Part shown: piece by piece, positions 52,209 to 62,116 of the stretch
Position numbering within the stretch: position 1 is the stretch's first letter
How the letters are laid out: each line of letters opens with the position of its first letter
Assembly: GCA_963205115.1 (NCBI GenBank)
Contig: CAUJHV010000016.1
Coordinates: 116,997 to 180,996, forward strand
Length of the DNA stretch: 64,000 bases
From: Pseudomonadota bacterium
GTDB lineage: Bacteria; Pseudomonadota; Gammaproteobacteria; Burkholderiales; Burkholderiaceae_C
Direction of reading: 5' to 3'
Translations under genes and position numbers: made by a program
Notes under the pieces: generated by a model
Database searches by the model: none
What the model was told of the DNA's origin: nothing
Seen by the model: the letters and a program-made list of their open reading frames with translations, nothing else

Positions 52209-53411
52209 TCACACCCGCTCGAGAATCACCGCAATCCCCTGCCCCACCCCGATGCACATCGTGCACAGCGCATAGCGCCCGTTGATGCGGTGCAGCTGGT
52301 TCACCGCCGTCGTCGCCAGCCGCGCGCCCGACGCGCCCAGCGGGTGCCCCAGTGCAATCGCGCCGCCATTCGGATTGACACGCGCGTCATCGTCGGCAAT
52401 GCCCAGGTCGCGCGTGACCGCCAGGCCTTGCGCGGCGAAGGCCTCGTTGAGTTCGATCACGTCGATCTGGTCCAGGCGGATGCCGGTGAGTGCCAGCACC
52501 TTGCGCGTGGCCGGCGCGGGGCCGAAGCCCATGATGCGCGGGGCCAGGCCGGCCGTGGCCATGCCGACCACGCGGGCGCGCGGCGTCAGGCCGTGGCGGG
52601 CGGCTTCGGATTCGCTGGCCAGGATCAGCGCGCAGGCGCCGTCGTTCACGCCGCTGGCATTGCCCGCGGTCACCGTGCCGTCGGGCCGCACCACGCCCTT
52701 GAGCTTGGCCAGCGCTTCGAGGCTGGTCTCGCGCGGGTGTTCGTCCTTGGACACCACGACCGGGTCGCCCTTCTTCTGCGGCAGTGTCACGGGCGTGATC
52801 TCGGCGTCGAAGAAGCCGTTCTTCTGCGCGGCCACGGCCTTGAGCTGGCTGGCCAGCGCAAAGCGGTCCTGCGCCTCACGTTCGATCTTGAAATCGGTGG
52901 CCACGTTCTCGGCGGTCTCGGGCATCGAATCGACGCCGTACTTCTCTTTCATCAGCTTGTTGACGAAGCGCCAGCCGATGGTCGTGTCGTAGACCGCGTT
53001 GCTGCGGCTGAAGGCCGACTCGGCCTTGGGCATCACGAAGGGCGCGCGGCTCATGCTCTCCACGCCGCCGGCGATCATCAGCCCGGCATCGCCTGCGCGG
53101 ATGGCCCGCGCGGCCGTGCCCACGGCGTCCAGGCCCGATCCGCACAAGCGGTTGATCGTGGCGCCGGGCACGTCGGCCGGCAGGCCGGCCAGCAGCAGCG
53201 CCATGCGCGCGACGTTGCGGTTGTCTTCGCCGGCCTGGTTGGCGCAGCCGTAGAGCACGTCGGTTACCGCGGCCCAGTCCACCTTGGGGTTGCGCGCCAT
53301 CAGCGCCTTCAGCGGGATGGCGCCCAGGTCGTCGGTGCGCACGCCGGACAGCGCACCGCCGTAGCGGCCGAAGGGGGTGCGGATGGCGTCGCAGATGAAG
53401 GCGTGGGTCAT
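52209..53411 (-). CDS. pcaF: 3-oxoadipyl-CoA thiolase (acetyl-CoA C-acyltransferase)
   Basis: A 400-residue thiolase of the PcaF/PaaJ type. It thiolyses 3-oxoadipyl-CoA to succinyl-CoA and acetyl-CoA. The nucleophile is the cysteine in TINRLCGSGLDAVG; the general bases are in NPNGGAIALGHPLGASGAR and the C-terminal cysteine in ALCTMCIGVGQG. The N-terminal FICDAIRTPFGRYGGALSGV is characteristic of the 3-oxoadipyl-CoA subgroup. It ends the leftward run after MaoC, dehydrogenase, crotonase and boxABC, where the last step of the box lower pathway belongs. Confidence 0.88.
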   Translation of the reverse strand: MTHAFICDAIRTPFGRYGGALSGVRTDDLGAIPLKALMARNPKVDWAAVTDVLYGCANQAGEDNRNVARMALLLAGLPADVPGATINRLCGSGLDAVGTAARAIRAGDAGLMIAGGVESMSRAPFVMPKAESAFSRSNAVYDTTIGWRFVNKLMKEKYGVDSMPETAENVATDFKIEREAQDRFALASQLKAVAAQKNGFFDAEITPVTLPQKKGDPVVVSKDEHPRETSLEALAKLKGVVRPDGTVTAGNASGVNDGACALILASESEAARHGLTPRARVVGMATAGLAPRIMGFGPAPATRKVLALTGIRLDQIDVIELNEAFAAQGLAVTRDLGIADDDARVNPNGGAIALGHPLGASGARLATTAVNQLHRINGRYALCTMCIGVGQGIAVILERV

Positions 53412-53424
53412 GGTGATACTCGTC

Positions 53425-53877
53425 TCAATCGTTGGAGGTGGGTGGCGGCAGGTCGAACAGGCTGGTGGCTTCCAGGTCCAGCACCTGCGCGCCCTGCTGG
53501 TTGAACAGTTGCCAGCGCCAGCGCAGGAGGCCCAGCGTGGGCTTGCTGGCGGCGCGGCGTGTCTCGAGAACGGTGGCCTTGACGCTCAGGGCGTCACCGG
53601 GGCGCACGGGGTGTGTCCACTTCAGGTAGGCCAGCCCGGGCGAGGCAAAAGATTCCGATCCCTGCAAGGCCTTCTCGACCACCAGCTTCATCGCGATGCC
53701 GCAGGTCTGCCAGCCGCTGGCGATCAGGCCGCCGTGCGGGCCGCTGGACGATGCCTGCACGTCCGTGTGGAACCACTGCGGGTCGTAGGCCTGCGCGAAG
53801 TCGAGGATCTGCGCTTCGGTGATCACCGTGGGGCCGGCCTCGATGACCAGGCCGGGGTGGAACTCGGCGAACTTCAT
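53425..53877 (-). CDS. MaoC family (R)-hydratase-like protein
   Basis: A 150-residue hot-dog-fold protein. The hydratase-type motif appears as DFAQAYDPQWFHTD followed by GGLIASGWQTCGIAMKLVVE, keeping the catalytic D and H of the MaoC/(R)-specific enoyl-CoA hydratases. ATG 53877 lies seven bases after the dehydrogenase stop, so it is in the same operon. It could hydrate an unsaturated adipyl-CoA intermediate, alternatively to the crotonase. Confidence 0.83.
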   Translation of the reverse strand: MKFAEFHPGLVIEAGPTVITEAQILDFAQAYDPQWFHTDVQASSSGPHGGLIASGWQTCGIAMKLVVEKALQGSESFASPGLAYLKWTHPVRPGDALSVKATVLETRRAASKPTLGLLRWRWQLFNQQGAQVLDLEATSLFDLPPPTSND

Positions 53878-53884
53878 GTCGTCT

Positions 53885-55420
53885 TCAGCGCAGGGCCTTG
53901 GCCGCCGCGGCCTGCCGCAGCCACGGGCTGATGCGGTAGCGCTCGCCGCGGTAGTGCGCATCCAGCGCCTTCAGCACCTCGATGACGCCGGCTTCGCTCC
54001 AGCCGGCAAGCCACTCGAAGGGCCCGGCCGGGTAGTTGACGCCCAGCTTCATCGCCGCGTCGGCTGCGTCGGGCGAGCACACGCCCTGCTGCACGGCATC
54101 GGCGGCTTCGTTGATCAGCATGGCCACGGTGCGCGCGGCCACCAGCCCCGGCGTGTCGGCAACAGCCAGCGGCGCCAGGCCCAGCGCCGCCAGCCAAGCC
54201 GGCGCCTGCGTGCGCCACGCGGCCGAGGCGCGCGGGCTCACGGCATACGCCAGCGCCGTGCCCGGTGCGGGCGTGGGTGACATCAGCCGGTCGAAGACGG
54301 CCACGTCGGCCATCTGCAGGTCCTGCGACCACTCGGCGGCCGTGCGGCCGTCGGTCATCACCAGCCGCGCACCGTCGATGGCGATGCCCGTCAGCGAGGT
54401 GTCGCGGCGCCGCTCCGGTCCCCAGCCTTGCGGCGCCAGGGCGGTAGTCAACGCGGCTTCCAGCGCGTCGGCGATGGGGCCGGCGCCGTGCACCGTGATC
54501 TCGCGCGCGGTGGCCGGCGCCTCGTGCACGGCCACGGGCAGCTGTGTCACGCCTTCGGGGTAGCGGTAGAAGCCCTGGCCGCTCTTGCGGCCCAGAAGGC
54601 CGCCGTCGACCATCTCGCGCTGCACCAGCGAAGGCACGTAGCGCTTGTCGTAGAAGTTGGCTTCGTAGACCGAAGTCGTCACCGCGAAGTTGGTGTCGTG
54701 GCCGATCAGGTCCATCAGCTCGCAGGGGCCCATGCGGAAGCCCACGGCCTTCAGGCAGGCGTCCAGCACCTCGGGCGTGGCCGCACGTTCCTGCAGCAGC
54801 GCCAGCGTCTCGGCGTAATAGGGCCGCGCGATGCGGTTGACGATAAAACCCGGCGTGCTGCGTGCATGCACCGGCACCTTGCCCCAGGCCGCACTGAGAT
54901 CAAAGATGGCCGCGGCCACGTCACTGTCGGTCTGCAGCCCCGAGACCACCTCGACCAGCTTCATCAGCGGCACGGGGTTGAAGAAGTGCATGCCCACCAG
55001 ACGCTGCGGCTGCTTCAGGCCGTTGGCGATGGCGGTGACGCTGATCGACGAGGTGTTGGTGGCGAGGATGGCCTCGGGCGCGACGATGCCTTCGAGCTGC
55101 TGGAACAGGCCGCGCTTGGCGTCGAGTTTTTCGACGATGGCCTCGACGACCACACGCGCGGGCGCCAGGCCCGCCAGCGTGGCCACGGGCGTGATGCGCG
55201 CCAGCGTCGCGGCCACGGCCTCGGCCGTGAGCCGGCCCTTGGCCACCAGCGCGTCCAGGCTCTTCCCGAGCTTGGCCTTGGCTTCGGCCGCCGCGCCGTC
55301 GCGTGCATCGACCAGCAGCACCGGGTGCCCGGCCTGCGCGGCCACCTGCGCGATGCCCGCGCCCATGATGCCGGCGCCGACAACGCCGACCGTATCGCTC
55401 TTGCCCAGGGTGATGCTCAT
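53885..55420 (-). CDS. 3-hydroxyacyl-CoA dehydrogenase, PaaH-like
   Basis: A 511-residue dehydrogenase with the long form typical of PaaH (3-hydroxyadipyl-CoA dehydrogenase): N-terminal Rossmann GVVGAGIMGAGIAQVAAQAG, catalytic histidine in LVGMHFFNPVPLMKLVEVV, and two 3HCDH C-terminal domains, the first at FIVNRIARPYYAETLALLQE and the second near ACSPDAADAAMKLGVNYPAG. It forms 3-oxoadipyl-CoA for the thiolase. Its ATG overlaps the crotonase stop by four bases. Confidence 0.88.
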   Translation of the reverse strand: MSITLGKSDTVGVVGAGIMGAGIAQVAAQAGHPVLLVDARDGAAAEAKAKLGKSLDALVAKGRLTAEAVAATLARITPVATLAGLAPARVVVEAIVEKLDAKRGLFQQLEGIVAPEAILATNTSSISVTAIANGLKQPQRLVGMHFFNPVPLMKLVEVVSGLQTDSDVAAAIFDLSAAWGKVPVHARSTPGFIVNRIARPYYAETLALLQERAATPEVLDACLKAVGFRMGPCELMDLIGHDTNFAVTTSVYEANFYDKRYVPSLVQREMVDGGLLGRKSGQGFYRYPEGVTQLPVAVHEAPATAREITVHGAGPIADALEAALTTALAPQGWGPERRRDTSLTGIAIDGARLVMTDGRTAAEWSQDLQMADVAVFDRLMSPTPAPGTALAYAVSPRASAAWRTQAPAWLAALGLAPLAVADTPGLVAARTVAMLINEAADAVQQGVCSPDAADAAMKLGVNYPAGPFEWLAGWSEAGVIEVLKALDAHYRGERYRISPWLRQAAAAKALR

Positions 55421-56211
55421 TGCGGAATCCAGTTGGCCAGGCGCTTGCCCAGGAAAGCGGCAAAACCTTCGCGCGCCTCGTCGGTGCCGCGCACACGGGC
55501 GATGGTCTGTGCCGTGAGTTCACGCACGTCGGGCGTGACCGGGCCGACCTCGAGCTTGGCCATCAGCGTCTTGATCTCGCGCTGGGCATTCGGGCTGCCG
55601 GCCAGCAGGTCCTTGACCGTGGCGTCCACGGCGGCGTCCAGCCCATCGGCCGGCACCACCTGGTGCACCATGCCCATGGTCAGCGCTTCGGCCGCGCCAA
55701 TGCGCGCGGTGGTCAGCGCCAGACGCCGCGCGTGGCGGCGGCCGACGGCATTCACCACATAAGGGCCGATCACCGCGGGCAGGATGCCGAACTTGGCCTC
55801 GCTGACCGAGAAGCTGGCCGTATCCGCCGCGATGGCCACGTCGCACACGCAGGCCAGGCCCACGCCGCCACCCAGGGCCGCGCCCTGGATGCGCGCGATG
55901 GTCGGCTTGGGCGCGCTGTCGATGCGCCACAGCATGCCGGCGAAGCGGCGCGCGTCCTCCACGTTCCACTCGCGCGTGGCCTGGCTGGCGCGCTGCATCC
56001 ACTGCAGGTCCGCGCCGGCACTGAAGTGCTTGCCTTCGCCCACGAGCACGATCACGCGCACGCTGTCGTCGGCAATAACCTCGGCAAAGGCCGCGTCCAT
56101 CTCGCCGATCATGGCCTCGTCGAAGGCATTGAACACCGCGGGGCGGTTCATGGTGATCTGGGCCACACCGGCAGCCCGGCGGCTGATCGACAGCGCCTGG
56201 TACGAACTCAT
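55417..56211 (-). CDS. enoyl-CoA hydratase/isomerase family protein
   Basis: A 264-residue crotonase. The oxyanion-hole segments are HFSAGADLQWM and GAALGGGVGLACVCDVAIA; the catalytic glutamate of the hydratase type falls in FGILPAVIGPYVV, where A/V replaces the second E position of many hydratases, so it may be an isomerase or methylglutaconyl-CoA hydratase-like. AGGAGAACA precedes ATG 56211. In this operon it may isomerize or hydrate 3,4-dehydroadipyl-CoA. Confidence 0.85.
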   Translation of the reverse strand: MSSYQALSISRRAAGVAQITMNRPAVFNAFDEAMIGEMDAAFAEVIADDSVRVIVLVGEGKHFSAGADLQWMQRASQATREWNVEDARRFAGMLWRIDSAPKPTIARIQGAALGGGVGLACVCDVAIAADTASFSVSEAKFGILPAVIGPYVVNAVGRRHARRLALTTARIGAAEALTMGMVHQVVPADGLDAAVDATVKDLLAGSPNAQREIKTLMAKLEVGPVTPDVRELTAQTIARVRGTDEAREGFAAFLGKRLANWIPQ

Positions 56212-56246
56212 TGTTCTCCTCCGTGGATGGCGTCGCTGGGCGACGC

Positions 56247-57527
56247 TCAGTAGGTTTCCAGGTGCAGGCGGCCTTCGCGCTTGAGCGCGGCACCGACCAC
56301 ATCCCAGTTCTGCCCCGCCTGCGTGGCGATGTCGCGCAGCGCCAGCACCACGCCTTCTTCCATGGCCTTCAGGCCGCAGACGTAGAAGCAGGCATTCGGG
56401 TCGGACAGCAGCGGCGCCAGATCGGCGGCGCGCGCGCGCATCAGGTCCTGCACATAGGTCTTGGGCTGGCCCGGCGTGCGGCTGAAGGCGAAGTTGATGT
56501 CGATGAAGTCCTTGGGCAGGCTCTGCAGCGGACCGAAGTACGGCAGCTCTTCCTTCGTGCGTGCGCCGAAGAACAGCATCAGCTTGCCACCCTCGAACTT
56601 GCCCGATTGCCGCAGGCGCCGGCGCCACTCGGTCATCGCGCGCATCGGCGCGCTGCCCGTGCCGGTGCAGATCATCACGATGTGGCTCTTGGGGTGATTG
56701 GGCATCAGGAAGCTCGTGCCGAAGGGCCCGATCACCTGCACCTTGTCGCCCACCTGCAGGTCGCACATGTAGTTGCTGGCCACGCCCCGCACCGGCTTGC
56801 CCTGGTGGTCTTCCAGCACGCGCTTGATGGTGAGCGACAGGTTGTTGTAGCCCGGACGCTCGCCGTTGCGCGGGCTGGCGATGCTGTACTGGCGCGCGTG
56901 GTGCGGCTTGCCTTGTGCATCGACACCCGGCGGGACGATGCCGATCGACTGCCCTTCCAGCACCGGGAACGGCATGTTGCCGAAGTCCAGCATCACGTGG
57001 TGCGTGTCGTATTCCTTGCCGACCTCGGTGACGCGCACATTGCCCACCACGCTGGCGGTGATGGTCTTTTCCGCGGCGCGCGGGCCGTAGAGGTTGGTAT
57101 AGGCGTGTGCGGCGCTCCAGGGCGGCAGCGTCGCGCCGTATTGCGCGGCCTGGAAGACACCTTCGCCGGGCACGGCCGTGACGTCCACCTCGGGCGCCGC
57201 CTGCTGCGCAGCCTGCGCATCGGCCATGGCACCGGCCGCGGCGATTTCTTCGGCGCTCAGCTCCGAGGGCAGTGAGTCCCAGCCGAGCTGGTCTTCGACC
57301 GAATAGGCGCGGATGCGCGGCATCTGACGCCAGCTGTCGATGCTGCCCGTCGGGCAAGGCGGCAGGCAGTCCATGCACAGGTTGCACTTGCTCGCATCGA
57401 CCACGTAATTGCGCGAATCGTGCGTGATCGCCTGCACCGGGCAGGTCGCCTCACAGGTGTTGCAGCGGATGCAGATCTCGGGGTCGATCAGGTGCTGCTT
57501 GATGACGCCGTTGTCGGCCATGTCCAT
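56247..57527 (-). CDS. boxA: benzoyl-CoA 2,3-epoxidase subunit BoxA (reductase)
   Basis: A 426-residue ferredoxin-reductase. Two [4Fe-4S] motifs ([12 protein letters not shown] and [12 protein letters not shown]) lie in the first 70 residues, followed by a flavodoxin-reductase-like FAD domain ([12 protein letters not shown]) and NADPH domain ([28 protein letters not shown]). It passes electrons from NADPH to BoxB for epoxidation of benzoyl-CoA. GGAG precedes ATG 57527. A hairpin terminator stands between it and boxB, so its expression may depend on readthrough or its own promoter. Confidence 0.95.
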   Translation of the reverse strand: MDMADNGVIKQHLIDPEICIRCNTCEATCPVQAITHDSRNYVVDASKCNLCMDCLPPCPTGSIDSWRQMPRIRAYSVEDQLGWDSLPSELSAEEIAAAGAMADAQAAQQAAPEVDVTAVPGEGVFQAAQYGATLPPWSAAHAYTNLYGPRAAEKTITASVVGNVRVTEVGKEYDTHHVMLDFGNMPFPVLEGQSIGIVPPGVDAQGKPHHARQYSIASPRNGERPGYNNLSLTIKRVLEDHQGKPVRGVASNYMCDLQVGDKVQVIGPFGTSFLMPNHPKSHIVMICTGTGSAPMRAMTEWRRRLRQSGKFEGGKLMLFFGARTKEELPYFGPLQSLPKDFIDINFAFSRTPGQPKTYVQDLMRARAADLAPLLSDPNACFYVCGLKAMEEGVVLALRDIATQAGQNWDVVGAALKREGRLHLETY

Positions 57528-57630
57528 GTGTGTCTCCCACGTTCGACAGGGGATTGTGCACAGCGCGCGGGCTGAGCCCGCCGCGCCGTTGAAAAGCCAC
57601 CGCCCGGGCCCTGCCCGCGCGCTCGTGAAA

Positions 57631-57650
57631 AGGGGGCCGCGTGGCCCCCT
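57631..57650 (-). terminator. strong intrinsic terminator between boxB and boxA
   Basis: Perfect 8-bp stem with arms AGGGGGCC (57631-57638) and GGCCCCCT (57643-57650) around a four-base loop. On the minus strand the stem is followed directly by TTTTCAC. It lies 28 bases after the boxB stop and about 100 bases before the boxA start, within the box operon. Confidence 0.75.
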
Positions 57651-57677
57651 CGGTGCAGACCTCGCCCGGGCAGGTGC

Positions 57678-59105
<1,428 letters not shown>

Positions 59106-59173
59106 GATGTCTCCAGCGTGGGAATTCAGAAATGTTGATCGAAGGGGATCGAGTGGGTCAGTGGCCGTAGCGA

Positions 59174-59247
59174 GCGGACCGAGGTTGCGTCGAGCAGCGC
59201 AACCGTACTCCCGTACGGTGAGCAGCGCAGGCGCAAGATCGGTTCGC
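59174..59247 (-). repeat. multi-stem structured element between boxC and boxB
   Basis: In the 166-bp gap are three inverted repeats: outer arms GCGGACCGA (59174-59182) and TCGGTTCGC (59239-59247), nearly complementary; GGTTGCG (59183-59189) with CGCAACC (59198-59204); and ACCGTAC (59202-59208) with GTACGGT (59213-59219). The second and third share bases 59202-59204, so those stems compete. The form resembles dispersed palindromic elements of Burkholderiales, but only one copy is in this window. Confidence 0.55.
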
Positions 59248-59271
59248 GCAGTAGGCCAATGGCCCGCTTGA

Positions 59272-60930
59272 TCAGACTCTGTTCCAATCGAACGCGGCTT
59301 TGTCACCCTTGCCGTAGACCTTCAAAGCGCCCTTTTCGCCGACGGCATTCGGCCGCTGGAAGATCCAGTTCTGCCAGGCGGTCAGGCGGCCGAAGACGCG
59401 GGTGAACATGTTTTCCTTGCCATTGAAGCGCAGGTTGGCTTCCATGCCGGTCAAGGCGTCGGGGCTCATCGCCACGCGCTCTTCGATGACGATGCGGGTT
59501 TCGTCGGCCCAGTCGATGTCGTCCGGGTTGCTGGTGATCAGGCCCAGCTTCATCGCGGCATCGGCATCCAGCGCCTGGCCGGCGGCGGCGCGCACGGCTT
59601 CCATCGCGGGCGTCTCGTTGTAGAAGCGGCGCTGCAGGCGCGACTCGTCGGTGACCATCGGGAAGAAGCCGAAGTTGGTCTCGCCCACCGTGATCGTCGG
59701 GCTCTTGGCGGCGTCGTCCGGCAGCATCAGCTGGTAGCTGCGGTCGCAGGCCAGGGCCAGTTCCAGGAAGGTGCCCGCGAAGCACGTACCTTCTTCGATC
59801 AGCGCAAACAGGCTGCGCGACGACACATCCAGCCGGCTGAAGGTGCGGCGCAGCAGGCCGATGGTCTCGCGCACCAGCCAATGGTCCTTGTTCGCGACCA
59901 GCACGGCGTCCATCGCCAGCACGGCGGCGGCGTCGCCCGAGGTCTTGATCAGCCAGGTGCCGATGTCGAGTTCGTTCGTGCGCATCGACAGGATGGCGTC
60001 TTCCAGCTCACGCGCCATCTGCAGCGGGTACCAGGCGGCACCGGCGGCTTCGATGCCGGCGATGTCGGTGGGCTGCACGCCCACGGGCGCCTTGACGGTG
60101 AAGGTGGCCACGCGGCGGTTGCGGTCGATTTCGACCGTGACGTTCGCATAGCGCAGCGCGTCGGCTTCGATCGTGCGCTGCAGCGGGGTCAGCGTCACGC
60201 CCTTGCCGCCGGCCGGGCGGTCGCTCTGCTCGGCCAGTTGCAGCGCACGCTCCTGCACCTTGGCGGCAAAGGCTGCCGGCTTGGCGATGTCGTCCACCAG
60301 GCGCCAGTCCTTGGCCTTCTGGCCGCGCACGCCTTCGGTGGTGGTGCAGAAGATGTCGGCCAGGTCGTGGCGCACCTTGCGCTTGTCGGTCACGCGGGTC
60401 AGGCCGCCGGTGCCGGGCAGCACGCCCAGCAGCGGCACCTCGGGCAGGCTGACGGCGCTGCTGCGGTCATCGACCAGGATGATCTCGTCGCAGGCCAGGG
60501 CCAGCTCGTAGCCGCCACCGGCGCAGGAGCCGTTGACGGCCGCCAGGAACTTCAGCCCGCTGTTCTTGGACGAGTCCTCGAAGCCATTGCGCGTCTCGTT
60601 GGTGAACTTGCAGAAGTTCACCTTCCAGGCGTGGCTGGAGACACCGAGCATGAAGATGTTGGCGCCGGAGCAGAAGACGCGGTCCTTCAGGCTGGTGACC
60701 ACGACCGTGCGCACCTCGGGGTGCTCGAAGCGGATGCGGTTGAGCGCGTCGTTCAGCTCGATGTCCACGCCCAGGTCGTAGCTGTTGAGCTTGAGCTTGT
60801 AGCCCGGGCGCAGGCCGGCGTTTTCGTCGAAGTCGGCACCCAGCGTGGCCACGGGGCCTTCGAACTTCAGCTTCCAGTGCCGGTACTGGGACGGGTGGGT
60901 CTGGTAGTCGACAGTGGTCGGGTGGCTCAT
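59272..60930 (-). CDS. boxC: 2,3-epoxybenzoyl-CoA dihydrolase BoxC
   Basis: A 552-residue double-crotonase-fold enzyme that opens the epoxidized ring to 3,4-didehydroadipyl-CoA semialdehyde and formate. The first crotonase half includes RVFCSGANIFMLGVSSHAWK and FLAAVNGSCAGGGYELALAC; the second includes EEGTCFAGTFLELALACDR. BoxC-typical SQYRHWKLKFEGPVATLG starts the protein. ATG 60930 has AGGAGA upstream; the frame to 61005 crosses the promoter. First structural gene of the leftward box operon. Confidence 0.95.
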   Translation of the reverse strand: MSHPTTVDYQTHPSQYRHWKLKFEGPVATLGADFDENAGLRPGYKLKLNSYDLGVDIELNDALNRIRFEHPEVRTVVVTSLKDRVFCSGANIFMLGVSSHAWKVNFCKFTNETRNGFEDSSKNSGLKFLAAVNGSCAGGGYELALACDEIILVDDRSSAVSLPEVPLLGVLPGTGGLTRVTDKRKVRHDLADIFCTTTEGVRGQKAKDWRLVDDIAKPAAFAAKVQERALQLAEQSDRPAGGKGVTLTPLQRTIEADALRYANVTVEIDRNRRVATFTVKAPVGVQPTDIAGIEAAGAAWYPLQMARELEDAILSMRTNELDIGTWLIKTSGDAAAVLAMDAVLVANKDHWLVRETIGLLRRTFSRLDVSSRSLFALIEEGTCFAGTFLELALACDRSYQLMLPDDAAKSPTITVGETNFGFFPMVTDESRLQRRFYNETPAMEAVRAAAGQALDADAAMKLGLITSNPDDIDWADETRIVIEERVAMSPDALTGMEANLRFNGKENMFTRVFGRLTAWQNWIFQRPNAVGEKGALKVYGKGDKAAFDWNRV

Positions 60931-61000
60931 GACGGGTCTCCTGAAGGGCGGCCCGGCGCAGGGTCCGGGCGTGAAGCGGGGTGGGAACGTGGAAGCGGAA

Positions 61001-61035
61001 TGCACGCATCATAATGCATGTCAAATCCACGTCAA
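61001..61035 (-). promoter_or_regulatory. boxC promoter with BoxR-type operator
   Basis: On the minus strand, -35 TTGACG (61035-61030), 16-bp spacer and -10 TATGAT (61013-61008), about 78 bases before the boxC start. Overlapping the -10 is TGCA-TTATGA-TGCG-TGCA (61018-61001), a near match to TGCA-N6-TGCA, the BoxR operator as I recall it from Azoarcus. A further TGCA is at 61045-61048. BoxR binding here would block RNA polymerase. Confidence 0.65.
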
Positions 61036-61063
61036 TCAAAGAAATGCAGTTTGATGCCTATCG

Positions 61064-62029
61064 TTAACCCGCGGTATCGACCAGATCCAGCGCCTCGCGC
61101 ACCACCTGCCGCAGCAGCTCGAAGCTCGGCTCCAGCCCCTGCGCGCTGGTGTCGACGTGGAATTCCGCCTTGGAATAAAAGGCCGCACGCCCGGCCAGGA
61201 TGCCCTTGAGATCGTCCATGGCCTCCTTGCTGGCCGCCATGGGCCGCAGGTCGCCCTGGGCCATGACACGCTTCATGTGGTCCTCCGGCGCCGCCTGCAG
61301 CCAGACGGTCGTGCAGTGGGCCAGCAGCAGGTTGAAGGTGGCCGCATCGCTGACGATGCCGCCCGGCGTGGCGATGACGGCTTCGGGGTAGATCTGGATG
61401 GCCTCTTCCAGCGCACGGCGCTCGTAGCGGCGGTAGGCGTTCTGGCCGTACAGCGCCTGGATCTCGGCCACGCTGCAGCCGGCAAACTGTTCGATCTCGC
61501 GGCTGAGCTCCACAAAAGGGAACCCCAGGTCGTCGGCCAGCATCTGACCCAGCGTGCTCTTGCCCGCACCGCGCAGACCCACCAGCGCCACGCGCGGGCT
61601 GCGCGCCGCGTTGCCGCCGCCGGTGCCCAGCATCTCGCCCACCGCCACCCGTACACGGCGCAGCGTGGCTTCGTCGCGGCGCTCCAGAAGCTCGCGCAGC
61701 AGCAGCCATTCCGGTGAGGATGTGGTCACATCGCCCAGCAACTCGGCCAGTGAGCACTGCAGCGCACCGGCCACCTGCAGCAGCACCAGGATCGAAGCAT
61801 TGCCGATGCCGTATTCCAGATTGGCCAGGTGGCGCTCGGACACATCGGCGGCATGGGCCACGGCCTTGCGCGTCATCCCGCGGCGGGCGCGCAGCGCGCG
61901 CACACGCTCGCCCAGCTTGACCAGGAACGGGTTCTTGTCGTCCGCGCCCTCGGCCTGCGGGCTCGGCTCGGACAGCGACACGGCCGCGTCTGGTGGAAAC
62001 CCGGGTGTATGCAATATAGTGCTTGACAT
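61064..62029 (-). CDS. boxR: BoxR regulator: XRE-type helix-turn-helix fused to shikimate-kinase-like domain
   Basis: A 321-residue two-domain regulator. Residues about 35-90 form a Cro/XRE helix-turn-helix (LGERVRALRARRGMTRKAVA to ERHLANLEYGIGNASILVLL). From about 145 on is the shikimate-kinase-like domain with Walker A VALVGLRGAGKSTLG and ELSREIEQFAG, which in this family senses benzoyl-CoA. It represses the box genes until benzoyl-CoA appears. Located between the leftward boxC unit and the rightward ligase unit, with TGCA-type elements at both promoters. Confidence 0.93.
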   Translation of the reverse strand: MSSTILHTPGFPPDAAVSLSEPSPQAEGADDKNPFLVKLGERVRALRARRGMTRKAVAHAADVSERHLANLEYGIGNASILVLLQVAGALQCSLAELLGDVTTSSPEWLLLRELLERRDEATLRRVRVAVGEMLGTGGGNAARSPRVALVGLRGAGKSTLGQMLADDLGFPFVELSREIEQFAGCSVAEIQALYGQNAYRRYERRALEEAIQIYPEAVIATPGGIVSDAATFNLLLAHCTTVWLQAAPEDHMKRVMAQGDLRPMAASKEAMDDLKGILAGRAAFYSKAEFHVDTSAQGLEPSFELLRQVVREALDLVDTAG

Positions 62030-62051
62030 GGTCAGGTGCGGGATCTATCGT
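62010..62051 (+). promoter_or_regulatory. rightward box promoter with BoxR-type operator
   Basis: A good sigma-70 promoter: -35 TTGACA (62023-62028), 17-bp spacer, -10 TATCGT (62046-62051), for the DUF4863 gene and benzoate-CoA ligase. Ending at the first base of the -35 is TGCA-ATATAG-TGCT (62010-62023), matching TGCA-N6-TGCA at seven of eight fixed positions. The -35 lies inside the first codons of boxR on the other strand. Confidence 0.6.
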
Positions 62052-62116
62052 TCACGTCAGCACAATAATTCATCTCAGGATTCCCGGCAACCCGGGGTCC
62101 ATGAAGGAGACCCGCG

